Shown here: positions 61,497-64,000 of the stretch, in pieces | Position numbering within the stretch: position 1 is the first letter of the stretch | Layout: the number at the start of each line of letters is the position of its first letter | Assembly: GCA_016213205.1 (NCBI GenBank) | Contig: JACRAZ010000069.1 | Location: forward strand, 1-64,000 | From: Burkholderiales bacterium | Lineage (GTDB): Bacteria; Pseudomonadota; Gammaproteobacteria; Burkholderiales; Burkholderiaceae_C | Direction of reading: 5' to 3' | DNA: 64,000 bases | The notes under the pieces: generated by a model | Database searches by the model: none | The model's input: the letters and a program-made list of their open reading frames with translations, nothing else | Told to the model about the DNA's origin: nothing | Position numbers and translations under genes: made by a program

Positions 61497-62303
61497 TCAG
61501 GCCTTCAGCCAGGCCAGCACCGCGCTGTTGAACTGCTCGGGCTGCTGCGTCATCACCCAGTGGCCGGTGTCGAAGGCCTGCACCTGGCTGCCCGGGCGGC
61601 CGGCCACGCGCTCGGCCCAGCCGCGGGTGTGGAACAGGATGGGTTTGTCGCGGCCGTACAGGAAGAGCATCGGGCAGAGCGGCTCGAAGGGCTTGACGCC
61701 GCGGTAGGAGCCGTGGGTGCCGGTCCAGGTGATGTAGTACGGATAGTTCATGCCGGCATGGATGCCCTGCGGCGGTGTCGGGCAGCCCAAGGCGCGGGCC
61801 ATGCTGCGGGTCATGCGGTCGCTGAGCGACACCGCACCCAGCCGGCCGATGCCCCAGGCCAGCGCCAGCCAGGCCTGGTAGGCGAACAGCCCGAGCTGCG
61901 CCTTGAACGGCAGCGCCCGCAGGTACTCGACGGTGCCTGCATCGCCGATGTCCACGCCGACGATGCGGCGCACCAGCTCCGGGTGCCGCATCGCCAGCTG
62001 GTAGCCGAACATGCAGCCCCAGTCGTGCAGCATCAGCACCACCGGCTGGCCGGGACTGACCTGCTCGATCACCCGGCGAAAGCCGGCCAGCAGTTCGTCC
62101 AGCGGCACCGCGCGCCGCGGCTGGCCGGCCCCGAAGCCCGGCAGGGTGAGCCGCACGCAGCGGTAATGCGGTGCGAGGGCCTGCACCTGGCCGTCCCACA
62201 GCCGCGCGGTGTCGGGCCAGCCGTGGATCATCACGATGACCTCCGGGCCCTGACCCTCGATGTACACGTCGATGCCGTCGACCCGGAACGTTGGATTGAT
62301 CAA
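61497..62303 (-). CDS. alpha/beta hydrolase with Asp nucleophile (epoxide hydrolase/dehalogenase-like)
   Basis: 268-aa cytoplasmic enzyme. The oxyanion motif HGWPD (27-31) and the nucleophile elbow HDWG with Asp94 place it among Asp-nucleophile alpha/beta hydrolases (epoxide hydrolases, haloalkane dehalogenases), not Ser esterases. A helical cap lies about 130-200, and the general-base His is in FDTGHWV near residue 248. The sequence shows no clear sign of which of the two activities. It stands alone on the minus strand between a chemoreceptor and a cytochrome c gene. Confidence 0.85.
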   Translation of the reverse strand: MINPTFRVDGIDVYIEGQGPEVIVMIHGWPDTARLWDGQVQALAPHYRCVRLTLPGFGAGQPRRAVPLDELLAGFRRVIEQVSPGQPVVLMLHDWGCMFGYQLAMRHPELVRRIVGVDIGDAGTVEYLRALPFKAQLGLFAYQAWLALAWGIGRLGAVSLSDRMTRSMARALGCPTPPQGIHAGMNYPYYITWTGTHGSYRGVKPFEPLCPMLFLYGRDKPILFHTRGWAERVAGRPGSQVQAFDTGHWVMTQQPEQFNSAVLAWLKA

Positions 62304-62391
62304 TGGATGCGCCTTTCTTGTTGCGGCGCATCATACGGGCCCACCTCGGGCCACCGCCCCCGGCCAAGCACGCGAGGGGCGGGCCGGCAGC

Positions 62392-62805
62392 TCAGGGTTT
62401 GAGGCTGAGCAGCCAGCTGATCACGTCGGCCTTCTCGGCGGCGGTGCATTCGCGGCCGAGCACGTCCTTGCAGTTCAGCCGGAAGGCGTTCTCGACCTTC
62501 ACCGCATCGGTGAAGCGTTTCGGGTTGGCCGCCGGGGCCAGCGGGGCGATCGGCTTCTCGGCGAGTTCATCGCGGCCGCCGCGGGTGGGGTCCTTGCTGT
62601 GGCAGCTGCTGCAGCTCCAGCCCATCGGGCCGCCGAAGTCGGTGTTGAACAGCTTCTGCCCGCGCTCGGGCGAGGGCGTGGTGCCGGCCTGGGCCTTGTA
62701 GGCGGCCAGCAGCTCGGCCGGGGTGGCGGCCAGCGTGACGCCGGGCAGCGCAGCGGCCACCAGCACGGCGGTGGCCAGACAGGTGGCTTGCAGGATTCGC
62801 TTCAT
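62392..62805 (-). CDS. DUF1924-type small cytochrome c
   Basis: 137-aa periplasmic protein with a Sec signal (cut near TLAAT, about residue 28) and one haem motif CSSCH (Cys65 to His69) within a DUF1924-like pattern: ELLAAYKAQAG, RGQKLFNTDFGG, PLAPAANPKRFTD, KVENAFRLNCKDVLGRECTAAEKADVISWLLS. Related proteins resemble the SHP haem proteins and are usually found beside a dihaem cytochrome and a cytochrome b561. Those partners are not adjacent here, so the electron chain is unknown. Two extra Cys residues (NCKDVLGREC) could form a disulfide. Confidence 0.85.
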   Translation of the reverse strand: MKRILQATCLATAVLVAAALPGVTLAATPAELLAAYKAQAGTTPSPERGQKLFNTDFGGPMGWSCSSCHSKDPTRGGRDELAEKPIAPLAPAANPKRFTDAVKVENAFRLNCKDVLGRECTAAEKADVISWLLSLKP

Positions 62806-62941
62806 GGCAGCTCCAGTGCGCTTGCTGCGATGCCCGGCCGCGCACGGTGCACGCCAAGGCCCGCATCAGCCCGATTGGACGCGTCACCGCGCCGCACCGC
62901 CTTGTGCCCGCGCAAGCTCGCATGGTGCGCGGCGCGCCCCG

Positions 62942-63415
62942 TCACCAGCGCTGCACGCGCTTGAGCTCCAGCGGCTCGAGCATCAACTTGTCCAGCCAGA
63001 TCGTGATGCGGCTGCGCATCATCGCGTAACGCTCCTGGGCGGCCTCGAGCTGCACGGTGCTCGGGCGCATCAGCACCAGCACGGCGATCTCGCCCAGGCG
63101 CACATGGCACATCGGGGTGCAGGTGGCCAAGGCCCACAGGCTGGCACCCCCGCGGCAGCGCAGGGCCAGCGGCGCCACCCAGGTGCTGCCGCCCTCGACC
63201 TGGCGCCACATCTCGCGCAGCACCTCGGCCGGTGTGTCGGGATGCCGCAGCAGCGGGAAGGGCTGGCCGATCAGCGCGCGCTCGTCATAGCCAGCCAGTG
63301 TCGCCAGCGCGGGGTTCATGCAACGGATGCTGCGCTGTGCGTCGAGCACCATCACCAGGGCGCTGCCCGGGGCGATCTCGGGCAGGCTCTGGGGCGCCAG
63401 CTCGGGTGGGTTCAT
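62942..63415 (-). CDS. PAS-domain protein (Aer-like sensor fragment)
   Basis: 157 aa, essentially one PAS domain (about 15-130): VMVLDAQRSIRCMNPALATLAGYDERALIGQPFPLLRHPDTPAEVLREMWRQV, then LRCRGGASLWALATCTPM. The wording HPDTPAEVLREMW is typical of the N-terminal PAS of Aer/aerotaxis receptors, but no membrane, HAMP or signalling domain follows; a short helical tail ends the chain. It may work as a stand-alone sensor with another receptor. The start MNPPELAP was chosen because the upstream open frame is antisense-like. No ribosome site of note. Confidence 0.75.
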   Translation of the reverse strand: MNPPELAPQSLPEIAPGSALVMVLDAQRSIRCMNPALATLAGYDERALIGQPFPLLRHPDTPAEVLREMWRQVEGGSTWVAPLALRCRGGASLWALATCTPMCHVRLGEIAVLVLMRPSTVQLEAAQERYAMMRSRITIWLDKLMLEPLELKRVQRW

Positions 63416-63660
63416 GGTCAAGGCTCCAGTGGTCCTGACTGATATCGGCAGCTGGGGCACCGAACCGCAGCCGCCACGCTGTGGGGAAGGCTTGAAACCT
63501 GGTGCCGGGACATGCCGCGCGCAACCCGGGCGACCGCCGCGCGACGGCCGCAACAAGGCTGAAACACATGCATCACGGCCGCCGGCACGCCGAGCCGCGG
63601 CTGATACATGCCCCGCTCACCATCTCGGGCATTCCAAACCACTCCACCGAGGACGACACC

Positions 63661-64000
63661 ATGGATTGCCCCCGCAGCATCACCTTCACCCTGGCCGGCA
63701 CCGCGAACTCGCCCGCCGTCGAGATCAGCGCGGTCGAGATGGCCGGCGGCCAGATCGCCTTCACGCTGAAGGTGCTGGAGACGGCGAGCCTCACCGCCGA
63801 CCTGCGCGGCCTGTTCTTCGACATGGTCAATGACGCCAAGCTCGCCGGCCTGAAGGTCAGCGAAGCGGGCGCGCCCCGGATCACCGACTTCGACACGGTG
63901 GACGTGCTCTCGCTGAAGAACGGCGCCAACATGAACGGCGCGGCTTCGCCCTTCGACGTGGGCATGGAGTTCGGCACCCAGGGCATGGCCAAGGACGACA
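63661..64000 (+). CDS. unknown protein, cut by the window end
   Basis: First 113 codons of a gene that runs past the window. It begins MDCPRSITFTLAGTANSPAVEIS and continues with beta-rich, acidic sequence (AGGQIAFTLKVLETASLTADLRGLFFDMV, TDFDTVDVLSLKNGANMNG). There is no signal peptide. The style recalls N-terminal domains of large RTX-like or Ca-binding surface proteins, which are often exported from the C-terminus, but this is a guess. It is divergent from the PAS gene, and CCGAGG lies just upstream of the ATG. No family recognised. Confidence 0.6.
   Translation, partial: MDCPRSITFTLAGTANSPAVEISAVEMAGGQIAFTLKVLETASLTADLRGLFFDMVNDAKLAGLKVSEAGAPRITDFDTVDVLSLKNGANMNGAASPFDVGMEFGTQGMAKDD

Noticed and set aside
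1..64000. CRISPR arrays, insertion sequences, tRNA or rRNA genes
   Set aside because: No regularly spaced repeats, no transposase motifs with terminal inverted repeats, and no cloverleaf or rRNA-like sequence were noticed.

Overview
The window is GC-rich (roughly 70% by eye) DNA with dense, often overlapping genes, three chemoreceptors, TRAP and tripartite ABC transporters and MocR/IclR/TetR regulators. This fits a free-living, motile betaproteobacterium of the order Burkholderiales (Rubrivivax/Leptothrix/Roseateles-like). The assignment rests on gene content and codon style, not on a marker gene. I saw no rRNA, tRNA, CRISPR array, insertion sequence or prophage.

271-20084 is a pectin/galacturonate utilisation region. 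Two TonB-dependent receptors (4423-10264) and two PL1-like lyases (10272-12422, fused to an SGNH acetylesterase; 13048-14439) would cut and import pectic fragments. KdgF (4018), KduI (2941), KduD (2142) and KdgK (14436) take the unsaturated uronate to KDPG. A TRAP transporter (16368-19113), a uronate dehydrogenase (15502) and an SMP-30-type lactonase (19116) form an oxidative branch for saturated galacturonate. A sugar ABC permease pair (271-1994) lies downstream of kduI-kduD. KDPG aldolase, the galactarate enzymes, the ABC ATPase and binding protein, and an obvious dedicated regulator are not in the window. KdgR-like sites of the form GAAAC-N3-GTTTC sit in both divergent promoters and tie the units into one regulon.

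20088-29268 is a redox and envelope block: a cytochrome c, a hybrid histidine kinase and a NarL-type regulator, a cytochrome P450, an aldo/keto reductase with an export signal, a lipoprotein phospholipase D and an acyl-CoA ligase. The palindrome CGACC-NN-GGTCG occurs beside the cytochrome c gene and between the regulator and P450 genes, so it is a candidate operator. 29679-35509 is a complete Opp/Dpp-type ABC transporter, followed by a regulator with two TetR domains in one chain (35538), an MFS exporter (36776), and an IclR regulator with a carboxymuconolactone-decarboxylase-like protein and an SDR (38051-40365).

42135-51806 looks like a mevalonate-catabolism locus. A MocR regulator faces a class II HMG-CoA reductase whose E83, K267, D283, H381 and D146 fall at the Pseudomonas mevalonii positions. 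Then follow a branched-chain-type ABC transporter (with a LivM-LivG fusion), a second binding protein and an HMG-CoA lyase overlapping it by 4 nt. Together these would import mevalonate and split it to acetoacetate and acetyl-CoA.

51937-64000 carries a class V aminotransferase, two chemoreceptors, a response regulator with an N-terminal MerR-like HTH, an anchored protein of unknown function, a beta-propeller lipoprotein, a small secreted alanine-rich protein, an alpha/beta hydrolase, a DUF1924-type cytochrome c, a PAS protein and a gene cut by the window end. A roughly 128-bp structured intergenic repeat occurs twice (2002-2130, 33304-33430) and shows paired, compensatory base changes.
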